Positions 14,171 through 22,622 are shown, counted from the first letter of the stretch. The stretch is 37,752 nt of DNA from Candidatus Woesearchaeota archaeon (GCA_016185725.1 JACPNA010000001.1:1-37752); one strand, 5' to 3'. Notes: generated from the letters alone by a model not told the origin. Numbers and translations are program-made.

Positions 14171-14212
14171 TAGCAAATCTCACAAATATTCAATAATTAA
14201 TGAAATTTGCTA
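14171..14212. repeat. Second inverted repeat in the rpoL-primase gap
   Basis: TAGCAAAT (14171-14178) pairs with ATTTGCTA (14205-14212). Its left arm and following bases (TAGCAAATcTCACAAA) resemble the left arm of the preceding hairpin (TAGTAAATCACAAAA), so the two hairpins look like diverged copies of one unit. Confidence 0.5.
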
Positions 14213-14268
14213 TTATCTCAAAAACTTTCCCAAAAGTATTTTAAACATTATTCCTTAATATATAACTC

Positions 14269-15876
14269 ATGCCCTTAGATAAATCAACCTGCATAAAATT
14301 TTATAAACGTAAAGACATACAAGAAGCTATAATCAATCACGCTAAAAATAAAGAAATTGGTATGCGTTATCATGATTTTTTTGGTAAACGTCCTGATATT
14401 TTAAACTATCCTAAAGAAATTCTCGAACTTTCCTTGAGAAACCTAACCTCCTTTCATTGCAGCGAAGAAATTTGGTCCAACCCCTTGCAACTCTCACCTG
14501 AATTAAAAAAACAAGATCTTAACGAACTGAGAATAGGATGGGATTTGGTTTTAGATATAGATTGCCCCGATTGGGAATTTTCCAAATTAACCGCTCATCT
14601 CTTTATCAAAGCCTTGCAGGATAATCAAGTGAAAAGTATCAGTTGCAAATTCTCCGGCAATAAAGGGTTCCATATTGGCGTGCCTTTTGAGGCCTTTCCC
14701 CCGGAAATCGGCTCACAGAAAACCAAATATTTATTCCCTGAAGGTCCGCAAAAAATCGCTCAATACCTTCTGGACTATATCTCTAAAAATTACATCAAGA
14801 TAAATAGCGGAACCATCACCTTTGAACAAAACTTCTCCTACAGTCTTCCCCAGCTGAAAGAAAAATTTGGCGACAAAGAATTTTTGCAGAATAAATGTTC
14901 TAATTGCAAAAAAAAGATTAAAATCAAACAAAAGAATTCTGAAGAATTTTCCCACGAATTTATCTGCACAAAATGTGAAAAAAAATCCCAGACAGACAAA
15001 GAATTTCTTAAATGTGATAAATGCAATATTCTAATGGAAAAAATAGAAACGGCAAAAACCGTATGCCCTTGCGGTTCCAATTCTTACACCGCCAACTTCA
15101 AACCATCTTCTATCATTGAAGTAGATACTATCCTCATCTCCTCACGTCATTTATACCGTATGCCCTATAGTTTACATGAAAAATCCGGCTTGGTAAGTCT
15201 CCCTATAGAACCATCGCAAATCCTCCATTTTTCTCGTGAACAGGCTCATCCCGAAATAATTGCTTCTCCCTCTATAATCTTTCTGGACCGCCATATTCTC
15301 CAAGAAAACGCTCGTCATCTTTTGATGCAAGCCTGGGATTTCAAAACCCAACTAGATATCCAAGAACAATCAACAAAAAAAGAAAAGCAAGAAAAAAAAT
15401 ATGATGAATTTGATCTCACCGCTGCTATCCCTGCAGAATTCTTCCCTCCCTGTATAAAAAAAACCTCGTATGGTTTAGAAGACGGCAAAAAACGCGCCAT
15501 TTTTATCTTAACCAATTTCCTTGGCAAAGCCGGTTGGAATAAAATAGAAATAGAACAATTTCTTGAAGAATGGAACAAAAAAAACCCTGCCCCCTTAAGA
15601 GAAGTCTATCTCAAAGGTCAGTTGCACAACCTTGCCGTCGGAGAACGCCTTCCTCCTAACTGTGATAATGAAGGCTATTACAAAGGCTTAAACCTCTGCC
15701 ATCCGGATACATTCTGTCCAAAAATAAAAAATCCCGCCAATTATGCTATTCTCAAATGGAAAATCCATCTCGAACAAGAAGAAGAAAATAAACCAAAACG
15801 CAAAAAAAAGAGTAAAGAAGATAAGATTAACGGAGATAAACAACTTCTCGCCTCTAATACAACAAAAGAAACATAA
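14269..15876 (+). CDS. priS: Single-chain DNA primase: PriS fused to the PriL Fe-S domain
   Basis: 535 aa, well above the ~350-400 aa usual for PriS. Residues 1-365 are the small catalytic subunit: FYKRKDIQEAI, RYHDFFGKRPD, catalytic D96-I-D98 in LVLDIDCPDW, SGNKGFHIGVPFE, and a later EVDTILISSRHLYRMPYSLH. An insertion around 205-270 carries four Cys pairs (CSNC, CTKC, CDKC, CPCG), i.e. two zinc ribbons. Residues ~390-500 are the PriL C-terminal domain: PPC395, PPNC465, NLC477 and TFC483-PKIKNPANY give the four cysteines of the 4Fe-4S cluster. A basic tail follows. It makes RNA primers for replication. A single-chain primase of this kind is known, to my recollection, from Nanoarchaeum equitans. 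Confidence 0.9.
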   Translation: MPLDKSTCIKFYKRKDIQEAIINHAKNKEIGMRYHDFFGKRPDILNYPKEILELSLRNLTSFHCSEEIWSNPLQLSPELKKQDLNELRIGWDLVLDIDCPDWEFSKLTAHLFIKALQDNQVKSISCKFSGNKGFHIGVPFEAFPPEIGSQKTKYLFPEGPQKIAQYLLDYISKNYIKINSGTITFEQNFSYSLPQLKEKFGDKEFLQNKCSNCKKKIKIKQKNSEEFSHEFICTKCEKKSQTDKEFLKCDKCNILMEKIETAKTVCPCGSNSYTANFKPSSIIEVDTILISSRHLYRMPYSLHEKSGLVSLPIEPSQILHFSREQAHPEIIASPSIIFLDRHILQENARHLLMQAWDFKTQLDIQEQSTKKEKQEKKYDEFDLTAAIPAEFFPPCIKKTSYGLEDGKKRAIFILTNFLGKAGWNKIEIEQFLEEWNKKNPAPLREVYLKGQLHNLAVGERLPPNCDNEGYYKGLNLCHPDTFCPKIKNPANYAILKWKIHLEQEEENKPKRKKKSKEDKINGDKQLLASNTTKET

Positions 15877-15917
15877 TAACTCTGATTGTGGAACTGACAA
15901 AGAAATACTCCCCCTAA

Positions 15918-15937
15918 CAATATCGCCTAAGATATTG
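15918..15937. repeat. Small hairpin between the primase gene and the ribosomal operon
   Basis: CAATATC (15918-15924) and GATATTG (15931-15937) form a 7-bp perfect stem with a 6-nt loop, immediately upstream of the ribosomal operon promoter. It may end the primase transcript or be an operator. Confidence 0.4.
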
Positions 15938-15941
15938 ACCG

Positions 15942-15958
15942 CCGAAAGCTTTATAAAC
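15942..15958 (+). promoter_or_regulatory. BRE/TATA promoter of the ribosomal protein operon
   Basis: CCGAAAGC followed by TTTATAAAC (15950-15958), a textbook archaeal BRE-TATA pair. A start 25 nt downstream would leave a leader of about 95 nt before rps13, unlike the leaderless genes nearby, so the leader could be regulatory. A second, weaker TATA-like stretch lies at 16057-16068 but is too close to the ATG. Confidence 0.6.
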
Positions 15959-16073
15959 AACCCCTATTTTTCTCCCCCTATCAAGTCCGAGTTAATCGCG
16001 TATAGGACTTATTATGAGTATATTCATTATACACTGGTAAGTTAACTTAATTCTCGAGACTAATTATATAAAA

Positions 16074-16622
16074 ATGGCACAACCACAAAATCCTGATTTC
16101 AAGCACATCGTACGTATCGCTAACGTTGACTTGCCCGGTAATAAATCCATTGGTTTTTCATTGACAAACATCAAAGGTATCGGTACCAATCTTGCCCATG
16201 TTTTCTGCACACTTGCAAAAATTAACTTAGACAAAAAAACCGGAGATTTGACACAAGAAGAAATTGAACGTCTAAATCTTATTGTTATTGAACCCCTTAA
16301 AAATGGCGTTCCTCAATGGATATCTAACCGTCGTAAAGACTACGATTCTGGCGAGGATAAGCATCTTTTAACAGGTAATCTAAACTTCGTTGTTGAAAAC
16401 GATCTTAAGCGTCATAAGAAAATTAAATCTTATCGTGGTGTTCGCCACTTGAAAGGCCTGCCTGTCCGTGGTCAGAGAACAAAAGCTAACTTCAGAAGAA
16501 ATAAAGGAAAAGTAGTTGGCGTAGCTAAGAAAAAAGAAACCCCTGGTAAAGAATCAGCCGGTGGCAAAGCTGATAAAGCCAGCAGTAAACCTGATAAGTC
16601 TGCGGCTAAAGGTAAAAAATAG
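16074..16622 (+). CDS. rps13: Ribosomal protein uS13
   Basis: 182 aa. The archaeal S13 core is complete: FKHIVRIANVDLPGNKSIGF, the NIKGIGTNLAHVF helix-hairpin, and the rRNA-binding KSYRGVRHLKGLPVRGQRTKANFRRNKG. A roughly 30-residue tail of Lys/Ala/Gly/Ser repeats follows, longer than the usual archaeal end. S13 sits in the 30S head and contacts the P-site tRNA and bridges to 50S. First gene of the archaeal S13-S4-S11-RpoD-L18e-L13-S9-RpoN operon, 10 nt from rps4. Confidence 0.96.
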   Translation: MAQPQNPDFKHIVRIANVDLPGNKSIGFSLTNIKGIGTNLAHVFCTLAKINLDKKTGDLTQEEIERLNLIVIEPLKNGVPQWISNRRKDYDSGEDKHLLTGNLNFVVENDLKRHKKIKSYRGVRHLKGLPVRGQRTKANFRRNKGKVVGVAKKKETPGKESAGGKADKASSKPDKSAAKGKK

Positions 16623-16632
16623 ATGAATTGAC

Positions 16633-17250
16633 ATGGGAGATCCAAAAAAGTTAAAGAAAAAGTACTTATCACCGAGCCACCCTTGGAATAAAGTTGCTAT
16701 TGAAGCTGAAGCTATCCTTAAAAAAGAATACGGTTTAGTCAACAAAAAAGAGATTTTCTTGGCTAACACTTTCTTAAAAAAATATAAAGATCTTGCCAAA
16801 AAATTAATTGCTACAAAAACTGTGCAAGCTGAACACGAAAAAAAATTAGTCTTGGTCAAATTACAAAAATATGGTTTATTGCCTGCTGGAGCATCTTTGG
16901 ATCAAATTCTTAGTCTGGAAACTAAAGACATCTTAGAACGACGTTTGCAAACTATAACTAACAAAAAAGGTCTGGCTCGTTCTGTAAAACAAGCCCGGCA
17001 ATTTATCACTCATAGACATATCATAGTAGGTGATAAAGAGATAACTTCGCCTGCATACATGCTTTCTTTAGAAGAAGAAAGTAAACTCTCCTTTAAGCCA
17101 GAATCATCCTTATCGAATCTAGATCATCCTGAACGTATGAATCTAGCTAAAGAAATAAAAGAAGAAGCTGAAGAAGTCAAGCCAAAAAAAGAATCTAAGA
17201 AAAAGAAAGAAGAAAAAGAGATTACAGTTGAGGAAAATACTAAATCATGA
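16633..17250 (+). CDS. rps4: Ribosomal protein uS4
   Basis: 205 aa. Starts [20 protein letters not shown] as archaeal S4 does. The S4 RNA-binding domain is at about 105-165 ([44 protein letters not shown]). The last ~40 residues are an acidic/basic KE-rich extension. S4 is a primary 16S rRNA binder that nucleates assembly of the 30S body. The stop codon overlaps the rps11 start by 4 nt (ATGA), so translation is coupled. Confidence 0.96.
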   Translation: MGDPKKLKKKYLSPSHPWNKVAIEAEAILKKEYGLVNKKEIFLANTFLKKYKDLAKKLIATKTVQAEHEKKLVLVKLQKYGLLPAGASLDQILSLETKDILERRLQTITNKKGLARSVKQARQFITHRHIIVGDKEITSPAYMLSLEEESKLSFKPESSLSNLDHPERMNLAKEIKEEAEEVKPKKESKKKKEEKEITVEENTKS

Positions 17251-17690
17251 AAAAACCAGAATATACCGAAGAAAGACGTGAATCTGCTCCCGATTACAAT
17301 CAAAGAATACGCTGGGGCATTGCTCACATTTACTCCTCATACAATAATACTATTATCACTATTACTGATATCACCGGAACTGAAACCATTGCCCGTTCCT
17401 CTGGCGGACAAATAGTTAAATCTGACCGCTTAGAAAGTTCGCCTACCGCCGCCATGGGTGCAGCTAAAAAAGTAGCTGAGATTTGTAAAGAAAAAGGCAT
17501 CAATGGCTTATACATTCGTGTACGGGCTCAAGGCGGTCATAATGGGTCAAAATCACCTGGTCCTGGAGCTCAGGCTGCTATTCGAACCTTATCCCGAGTC
17601 GGTATGCGTATTGGCAAAATCGAAGAAGTTACCCCTGAACCGCACAACGGTTGTCGCATGAAGGGCGGAAGAAGAGGAAGGAGAGTATAA
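17247..17690 (+). CDS. rps11: Ribosomal protein uS11
   Basis: 147 aa. Contains [57 protein letters not shown] and the terminal [19 protein letters not shown], all diagnostic of archaeal/eukaryotic uS11. The protein lines the 30S platform near the mRNA exit. The N-terminal ~25 residues form a short lineage-specific extension. Overlaps rps4 by 4 nt. Confidence 0.96.
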   Translation: MKKPEYTEERRESAPDYNQRIRWGIAHIYSSYNNTIITITDITGTETIARSSGGQIVKSDRLESSPTAAMGAAKKVAEICKEKGINGLYIRVRAQGGHNGSKSPGPGAQAAIRTLSRVGMRIGKIEEVTPEPHNGCRMKGGRRGRRV

Positions 17691-17732
17691 ATAATATCCT
17701 AATTATCCTAATAAACAATACTAACAAATAAA

Positions 17733-18515
17733 ATGGCCATAAAAATTGAAAAATTAAAAGAAGAAAAAAAACGCGGCATTCTTAAATTTATGCTGAAAGG
17801 CAGTAATGAAGTCTTCGCCAATAGTATTAGACGTTTAATTATTGAAGAAGTACCAACGCTTGCCATTGAAGACATAGAAATCAAAGAGAATAGTTCTGCA
17901 TTATTTGATGAAATGCTTGCTCTTCGTATTGGTTTAATTCCCATAAAAACTGATTTAAAAAGTTATACCAGTAAAGAAAAATGTAAATGTGAAGGGGTCG
18001 GATGTGCGCAATGCGAACTTAAAATCACTCTTAAAACAAATAAAAAAGGATATGTCTATGCTAGTGAAGCAGAAAGCGCCGACCCTAAATGCACCTTTGT
18101 TTACGAAAAAATGCCCATTGTCAAATTATTGCCAAAACAAAAATTAGATTTAACTATGACTGCAGTCTTAAACAACGGTCGCGAACATACTAAATGGACA
18201 CCTGGCTGGGCTTTTTACAAAAAAGAACCCGTTATCACCATCAATAAAGTTAAAAATCCTGAACTGATTGCTCAAAAATCTACTGATAACGTCTTTACAT
18301 TAAAAAACAAAAAATTAGAATTAAATGAAGATAGAATATACGACAGCAACCTGCTGGAATATTATGCTGAGCTTGACGGAGGAATCTCCTTAGAATATAC
18401 TGATAATATCCTCTTCACCTTAGAAAGTTGGGGTCAACTTAGTTGCAAAGAAATCTTGCACAAGAGTTCCGAAATATTCCTTGAGAAAATTGAAGAAATG
18501 GAGAAATTAATATAG
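17733..18515 (+). CDS. rpoD: DNA-directed RNA polymerase subunit D (Rpb3 homologue)
   Basis: 260 aa. The alpha-like dimerisation domain (FMLKGSNEVFANSIRRLIIEEVPTLAIEDI; LRIGLIPIKTD) pairs with RpoL. Residues ~85-100 carry a four-cysteine cluster, CKCEGVGCAQC, at the site of the Fe-S/zinc subdomain present in many archaeal RpoD proteins. REHTKWTPGWAFYKKEP is the conserved archaeal RpoD segment. It initiates RNA polymerase assembly. 42 nt after rps11 and 11 nt before rpl18e. Not the bacterial sigma factor of the same name. Confidence 0.95.
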   Translation: MAIKIEKLKEEKKRGILKFMLKGSNEVFANSIRRLIIEEVPTLAIEDIEIKENSSALFDEMLALRIGLIPIKTDLKSYTSKEKCKCEGVGCAQCELKITLKTNKKGYVYASEAESADPKCTFVYEKMPIVKLLPKQKLDLTMTAVLNNGREHTKWTPGWAFYKKEPVITINKVKNPELIAQKSTDNVFTLKNKKLELNEDRIYDSNLLEYYAELDGGISLEYTDNILFTLESWGQLSCKEILHKSSEIFLEKIEEMEKLI

Positions 18516-18526
18516 GTAAATGTTAC

Positions 18527-18886
18527 ATGGTTAAACGCACCGGTCCAACAAACTATCAACTGCAGCAGCTTATCCTAGAATTAGAACCAAAAGCTCTTAT
18601 CAGTAGATTCTGGAAACGCGTCTTAGAAGACCTAAAAAAACCATCACGCCAGCGTAGAATTGTTAATTTGTACAAAATCGAACAATTTGCTCAAGATGGC
18701 GAAACTATTCTTGTTCCTGGCAAAGTTTTAAGCGTTGGCAGCATCAACAAAAAAGTGAATGTTGCTGCTTTAAAATTTTCCGATGATGCTAAACGTAAAA
18801 TTACTGATTTAAAAGGAAAAACCTTAACCATTAACGAACTGCTTCATGAAAACCCCGAAGGTAAAAAAGTGAGGATTTTAGGATGA
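18527..18886 (+). CDS. rpl18e: Ribosomal protein eL18
   Basis: 119 aa. KRTGPTNYQLQQLILELEPKA, FWKRVLEDLKKPSRQRRIVNLYKIEQFA and GETILVPGKVLSVGSINKKVNVAALKFSDDAKRKI are characteristic of archaeal L18e, a relative of bacterial L15. It lies on the 50S solvent side. The ATG overlaps nothing upstream; the downstream rpl13 overlaps by 4 nt. Confidence 0.95.
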   Translation: MVKRTGPTNYQLQQLILELEPKALISRFWKRVLEDLKKPSRQRRIVNLYKIEQFAQDGETILVPGKVLSVGSINKKVNVAALKFSDDAKRKITDLKGKTLTINELLHENPEGKKVRILG

Positions 18887-19314
18887 AAATATACGATGGA
18901 AATGGTGTAATGCTTGGACGGATTGCTTCTCACGTTGCCAAAGATCTTTTGCTTGGCGAAGAAATCCACATCATTAATTGTGAAAAAATAGTTATCAGCG
19001 GTAACAAAACCTTCACCTTCGCTTTAGAAAAACAGAAACGAGACCGTCGAGGATATCCCTTAAAATCTCAAAAATATTCACGTTTGCCAGATAAATTTGT
19101 TCGCCGATCAGTTCGTGGTATGCTTCCTTGGAAATTTAACCGCGGAAAAAAAGCATTTGAAAACTTAAAATGTCATATTGGCATACCTAACGGATTAATC
19201 AGCCAAAAAACAATTCACCTGCAAAATGATACTTATAAAAAATTACCTACCTTGTATTACACCACTGTAGGCGAAACTTGTAAACACTTAGGCGGTAAAA
19301 TAATAATACCATGA
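18883..19314 (+). CDS. rpl13: Ribosomal protein uL13
   Basis: 143 aa. YDGNGVMLGRIASHVAKDLLLGEEIHIINCEKIVISGN and FVRRSVRGMLPWKFNRGKKAFENLKCHIGIP are typical uL13. The C-terminus is slightly variable (GETCKHLGGKIIIP). Binds 23S rRNA early in assembly. Overlaps both neighbours by 4 nt, implying tight translational coupling across L18e-L13-S9. Confidence 0.95.
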   Translation: MKIYDGNGVMLGRIASHVAKDLLLGEEIHIINCEKIVISGNKTFTFALEKQKRDRRGYPLKSQKYSRLPDKFVRRSVRGMLPWKFNRGKKAFENLKCHIGIPNGLISQKTIHLQNDTYKKLPTLYYTTVGETCKHLGGKIIIP

Positions 19315-19706
19315 AAAATACAATTCATACTGATGGAAAAAGAAAACAAGCGGTAGCTCGCGCTACTTTACGTACAGGTACAGGTAAGGTTCTTATTAAC
19401 GGTAAATTATTACACAGTCTTACGGATCACCTGACTAAACTGCGTATCCTTGAACCTTTAGTCTTATGCGGCGAACTTGCCACCAAAGTAAACATTGACG
19501 TTAATGTCCATGGTGGCGGTGTCAATGGTCAAGCTGATGCCTCTCGTTTAGCTATCGCTCGTGCTCTTGTTCAATACGATGGCAAATTAAAAAAAATATT
19601 TAACGATTACGATCGCTTGCTCTTAGTAGCCGACGTTAGAAAGAATGAAGTATCCAAACCTAACGATTCTAAACCCAGAGCTAAAAGACAAAAATCATAC
19701 AGATGA
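19311..19706 (+). CDS. rps9: Ribosomal protein uS9
   Basis: 131 aa. TDGKRKQAVARATLRTGTGKVLINGK, VNIDVNVHGGGVNGQADASRLAIARALVQY and the C-terminal KPRAKRQKSYR are diagnostic; the final Arg reaches the P-site tRNA. Overlaps rpl13 by 4 nt; rpoN begins 10 nt downstream. Confidence 0.96.
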   Translation: MKNTIHTDGKRKQAVARATLRTGTGKVLINGKLLHSLTDHLTKLRILEPLVLCGELATKVNIDVNVHGGGVNGQADASRLAIARALVQYDGKLKKIFNDYDRLLLVADVRKNEVSKPNDSKPRAKRQKSYR

Positions 19707-19716
19707 GGCAACAAAA

Positions 19717-19914
19717 ATGATTATACCAATCCGCTGTTTTTCCTGTGGCAAACCGCTAGGGCATTTATGGGAAGAATTTGCCGAACGTACTCAAAAAGGC
19801 GAAGCGCCTAAAAAAATAATGGATTCATTATATATCGAACGCTTCTGCTGCCGCAGTTTATTTATTGGTAATGTCGAGCTTATTGATATGGCTGGCGAGT
19901 TCAAAAGAAGCTAG
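19717..19914 (+). CDS. rpoN: DNA-directed RNA polymerase subunit N (Rpb10 homologue)
   Basis: 65 aa from the ATG at 19717. MIIPIRCFSCGKPLGHLWEEF with the later FCCRSLF gives the invariant zinc site CFSCG...CC of Rpb10. Ends at FKRS, the normal length. The TGAGG of the preceding stop region serves as ribosome-binding site; a longer frame starting at 19645 overlaps rps9 and is not used. Binds the RpoD/RpoL platform. Last gene of the operon; the usual next gene rpoK is not in this window. Confidence 0.95.
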   Translation: MIIPIRCFSCGKPLGHLWEEFAERTQKGEAPKKIMDSLYIERFCCRSLFIGNVELIDMAGEFKRS

Positions 19915-19990
19915 TATCAGTCTTTTAAAAAAATAATATAGAGACTAATTTACCATAAAATTAATATACTCTTTTTAAATATTTATTCTC

Positions 19991-20464
19991 ATGGTATTAC
20001 TCTCTAAAATTGAATACGAACCAGCCATCAAAGGATTTAAAGATATTTCTCCCGAATCAATTTTAAAAATGTTATATGATGTAAGACAAGAGATTGGAAA
20101 ATTAGAGCCTTCTTTTGCGGATATTGATTTATTAAGAGTAGTCGCAATAGTTGAATCTGGAAAGTATGAAATAAATAGAAACATCTTAACTAAAATTGAT
20201 TTATCCTCTGCAAAACAGATTGTCAATACCTACAGAAATAATTCAGAAGGCGGATGTGAATCCTGCTCAAATTTCAGTATTGACATTATTAATGATAATA
20301 GGGACATGTTCTTTTATTGTGATATAAAAGAACATTATCAAAGAACTCCTCAAGAGTGTGGTCATAATAACGGATTTTCTCCAGAATTAGCTAAGTATTA
20401 TGAAACACCGTGTGCTTCTTGGAAACCAAAATTCTCTCCAAAACTGGAAGAACTTATTAGATAA
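19991..20464 (+). CDS. Unknown Cys-rich protein
   Basis: 157 aa, not recognised. The N-terminal two thirds are helical. The last third holds C89-x2-C92, C110, C123 and C141, a spacing that could bind zinc or an Fe-S cluster; W143 follows. No signal peptide. A TATA-like AAATTAATATAC at 19958-19969 lies about 28 nt before the ATG, so it has its own promoter 76 nt after rpoN. It ends 2 nt before a strongly structured element. Function not inferable. Confidence 0.65.
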   Translation: MVLLSKIEYEPAIKGFKDISPESILKMLYDVRQEIGKLEPSFADIDLLRVVAIVESGKYEINRNILTKIDLSSAKQIVNTYRNNSEGGCESCSNFSIDIINDNRDMFFYCDIKEHYQRTPQECGHNNGFSPELAKYYETPCASWKPKFSPKLEELIR

Positions 20465-20465
20465 C

Positions 20466-20582
20466 GAAAATTTGCTGTTTGGAACAAGGAAAACAAAGTT
20501 TTTCTGTTCAGAAAGACTACGTCTTTCCTGAATAGGAAATTTCGCGCTAAAGCGCGGTGTTTTACATCCAGCAAAATTTCCT
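20466..20582. repeat. Nested hairpin element, possible IS605-type end or small RNA
   Basis: Several stems nest in 117 nt. TTCAG-AAAGAC pairs with GTCTTT-CTGAA (20507-20532, one bulged base). CGCGCT/AGCGCG (20543-20556) has a 2-nt loop. AGGAAATTT (20534-20542) pairs with AAATTTCCT (20574-20582). AAATTTGCTG near 20469-20478 can compete for the same right-hand segment. On the minus strand the order AAAACACC-stem-TTTA-stem-A/T-rich resembles the hairpin at 36480-36507. It starts right after a stop codon. Confidence 0.55.
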
Positions 20583-20620
20583 ATAAAAAAAATAGTACCC
20601 TACTCTGCTTATCACACCGA

Positions 20621-21469
20621 TTAATCAGCTTGCATTTCTCTGACAAAATATATCTGTAACCAAACCAAAAATACCAAGAAAATAAATATATCCATAACTA
20701 ATAAAATAGTGGAATTAATGAACCCATTTCTTACAGGAGTCATCAACAATTCTAACACCATTAATGTTACTAAACCACTTAAAAATGACTTTCTAAACAA
20801 CTTAATTTTCAATTTCAAAATATGAAAAGCATTCCCCATGGAAGACCATACCTGATAATCTTTAGTAAAGAGATAATAAATTGCGTAAAGTATAAGTACA
20901 AATAAAACCACAAAGATAAATATCAACACACTATTTAATATTATTAAAAAATTATCAATCCCATTGGCAAAATTAACCGAAACCCAACTGTTAAGATTAA
21001 ACAAAAATTGCACCATTCCTTTAACTATAACCATGATTAAAAAAGCCATTAACCAATATAATCCTAGTGGAATTATCAATACCAACTGCAATACATTCCA
21101 TTTCCAATAATTATTCTTACTTAATTTTCTTTTTAAAAGATAATTCCAAGAGAATGCTTGCAATAAACTATACCCTAAAAATCCTAATAGCAATAATAAG
21201 ATTCCTATAATCACAAAAAACAACAAAAACGCTTTCAATTGCTCTAAGAACGGCAGCATCTGTTCCGGCGTACTCGATGCAAAAAATGCCTGTAATTGCT
21301 CCGGAGTTTTTCCCTGCATTAACACTTCTGATCTAATTTTAACCGTTTCCACAAACCAATACCCTAATAAACCAATCACACTAAAAAAAATAGCATTAAA
21401 GCAAAAAACATACCAAAATTCTCCCTTAACTTTAAATGAATTAAAATAATCTCTTAACCAACTCTTCAT
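20621..21469 (-). CDS. Polytopic membrane protein, unknown
   Basis: 282 aa with about six hydrophobic helices (near 20-42, 82-112, 127-150, 170-200, 230-250 and 255-278). A short extracellular-like loop TPEQLQAFFASSTPEQMLPFLEQL lies after the first helix. No transport or enzyme motif is visible. The overall pattern resembles uncharacterised integral membrane proteins common in DPANN genomes. It is on the minus strand, convergent with the Cys-rich protein gene, the structured element lying between them. Function unknown. Confidence 0.75.
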   Translation of the reverse strand: MKSWLRDYFNSFKVKGEFWYVFCFNAIFFSVIGLLGYWFVETVKIRSEVLMQGKTPEQLQAFFASSTPEQMLPFLEQLKAFLLFFVIIGILLLLLGFLGYSLLQAFSWNYLLKRKLSKNNYWKWNVLQLVLIIPLGLYWLMAFLIMVIVKGMVQFLFNLNSWVSVNFANGIDNFLIILNSVLIFIFVVLFVLILYAIYYLFTKDYQVWSSMGNAFHILKLKIKLFRKSFLSGLVTLMVLELLMTPVRNGFINSTILLVMDIFIFLVFLVWLQIYFVREMQAD

Positions 21470-21520
21470 ATATTAAAGAAATAACCGCAAGTATAAAAAT
21501 ATAACTGGTTAAAATTTGAT

Positions 21521-22078
21521 CTATTTTGATAATAAACCAATCAATCCTACTAAAGACATTCCCGCTCCGCCTATCAACGTAAAATAACTTACATACGCTA
21601 CTGCCGAAGGTCCGCATTTTGCTTCACCTGACATACTTCCCGAACAAACAACCGAATCTTTTCCTAAATAACCCACAAACATTGCTAAAACTCCGCTACC
21701 GAATAATACCCAATCTCCAGTATGACTTCTTTCGGAATAATGAGGTGCGCTATTCTCAGAACTACTTGGTGATTTGTAGGGAGTATCATCATTCTTCCTA
21801 GAAGCAGGTACATCTTTTTTATTGCATTTTAAATAAGGAGGACAAGGCTCATCATTCTGTGCTAACTCCATTCCTGACCAACTTATATTATTAAATAATC
21901 TACTTTCCAAAGAATTTCCCTGTCTATTATCATTATAAAGACTTAATAATTTAGGTTTCTCAGAATTAAACCTTAATTTATAAGCATAACTCGGCGTTGA
22001 CATTCCCAACGTTCCTGCTGCTAACACCGGAGCAAGAACTTTATATAAACTTGTTTTTTGCATTATATTTATAAGCAT
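21521..22078 (-). CDS. Secreted or membrane protein with C-terminal helices, unknown
   Basis: 185 aa from the ATG at 22078, or 180 aa from the ATG at 22063. An N-terminal signal (YKVLAPVLAAGTLGMSTPSYA) ends in a good AYA cleavage site. The middle is hydrophilic, Ser/Asn-rich, with CPPYLKC; two hydrophobic segments (about 122-142, 158-182) flank a CSGSMSGEAKC loop that could be disulphide-bonded. Two TATA-like boxes (22104-22116 and about 22091-22101) fit the two starts respectively. Divergent from the secreted protein at 22166, sharing an 87-nt AT-rich promoter region. Confidence 0.6.
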   Translation of the reverse strand: MLINIMQKTSLYKVLAPVLAAGTLGMSTPSYAYKLRFNSEKPKLLSLYNDNRQGNSLESRLFNNISWSGMELAQNDEPCPPYLKCNKKDVPASRKNDDTPYKSPSSSENSAPHYSERSHTGDWVLFGSGVLAMFVGYLGKDSVVCSGSMSGEAKCGPSAVAYVSYFTLIGGAGMSLVGLIGLLSK

Positions 22079-22165
22079 ATAATAAGCTTAAAATATAACT
22101 TATATTTAAAGTTTATTATTAAAAAGTTACAAAACATTTAAATATAACCTTAAAATAACTCTCAC

Positions 22166-22600
22166 ATGTTAGAAACAATCCTTAAAACCGGGAAAAAAAC
22201 ATTAATAGGTTTGACTTTAGCATCATCTTTTAGTTGTCAAACCTATGCTAAACGCGACTATGCCGAATATCCAGCTTATAAAAAAGATATCGCTTTTTAT
22301 AATTTAGAACAAATTGGAAAAAAAATTTGCGATTTTGAATTTAAAATTACCCCCACAACATTTACATGTAACGAGAAAATCTGTGTTGTTGGTAATATGA
22401 CTTGTCTTCTTTGGGATTCCAACAAACTCGATTTTGAGTTTACCTCAGTGGAAGGAATTACTCAAAAAAACAATGGTATCAACTTACAATTATCTCATTC
22501 TAAAGATACATCCAAAAAGACCCTCTATTTTTATAACGATCGACAAGCATTTGACTTCGCCGAAGCCTTGGATATATACATTAAAGAATTAAAAAGATAA
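22166..22600 (+). CDS. Secreted protein, unknown
   Basis: 144 aa. A signal peptide (KTGKKTLIGLTLASSFSCQTYA) ends with AYA-like TYA; C24 inside it might alternatively be a lipobox-like Cys. The mature part has four cysteines (CDFEF, FTCNEKICVVGNMTC) that could form disulphides. Predicted mixed alpha/beta, no recognised family. TATA box ATTTAAATATAA (about 22136-22147) lies 24 nt before the ATG, so the transcript is leaderless. Confidence 0.65.
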   Translation: MLETILKTGKKTLIGLTLASSFSCQTYAKRDYAEYPAYKKDIAFYNLEQIGKKICDFEFKITPTTFTCNEKICVVGNMTCLLWDSNKLDFEFTSVEGITQKNNGINLQLSHSKDTSKKTLYFYNDRQAFDFAEALDIYIKELKR

Positions 22601-22622
22601 TTTATTTGAAATATTTTATCTA

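Noticed and set aside
17733-18515. Reading rpoD as a bacterial sigma-70 gene
   Set aside because: The gene is archaeal RNA polymerase subunit D by sequence (alpha-like domain, Cys cluster) and by operon position.
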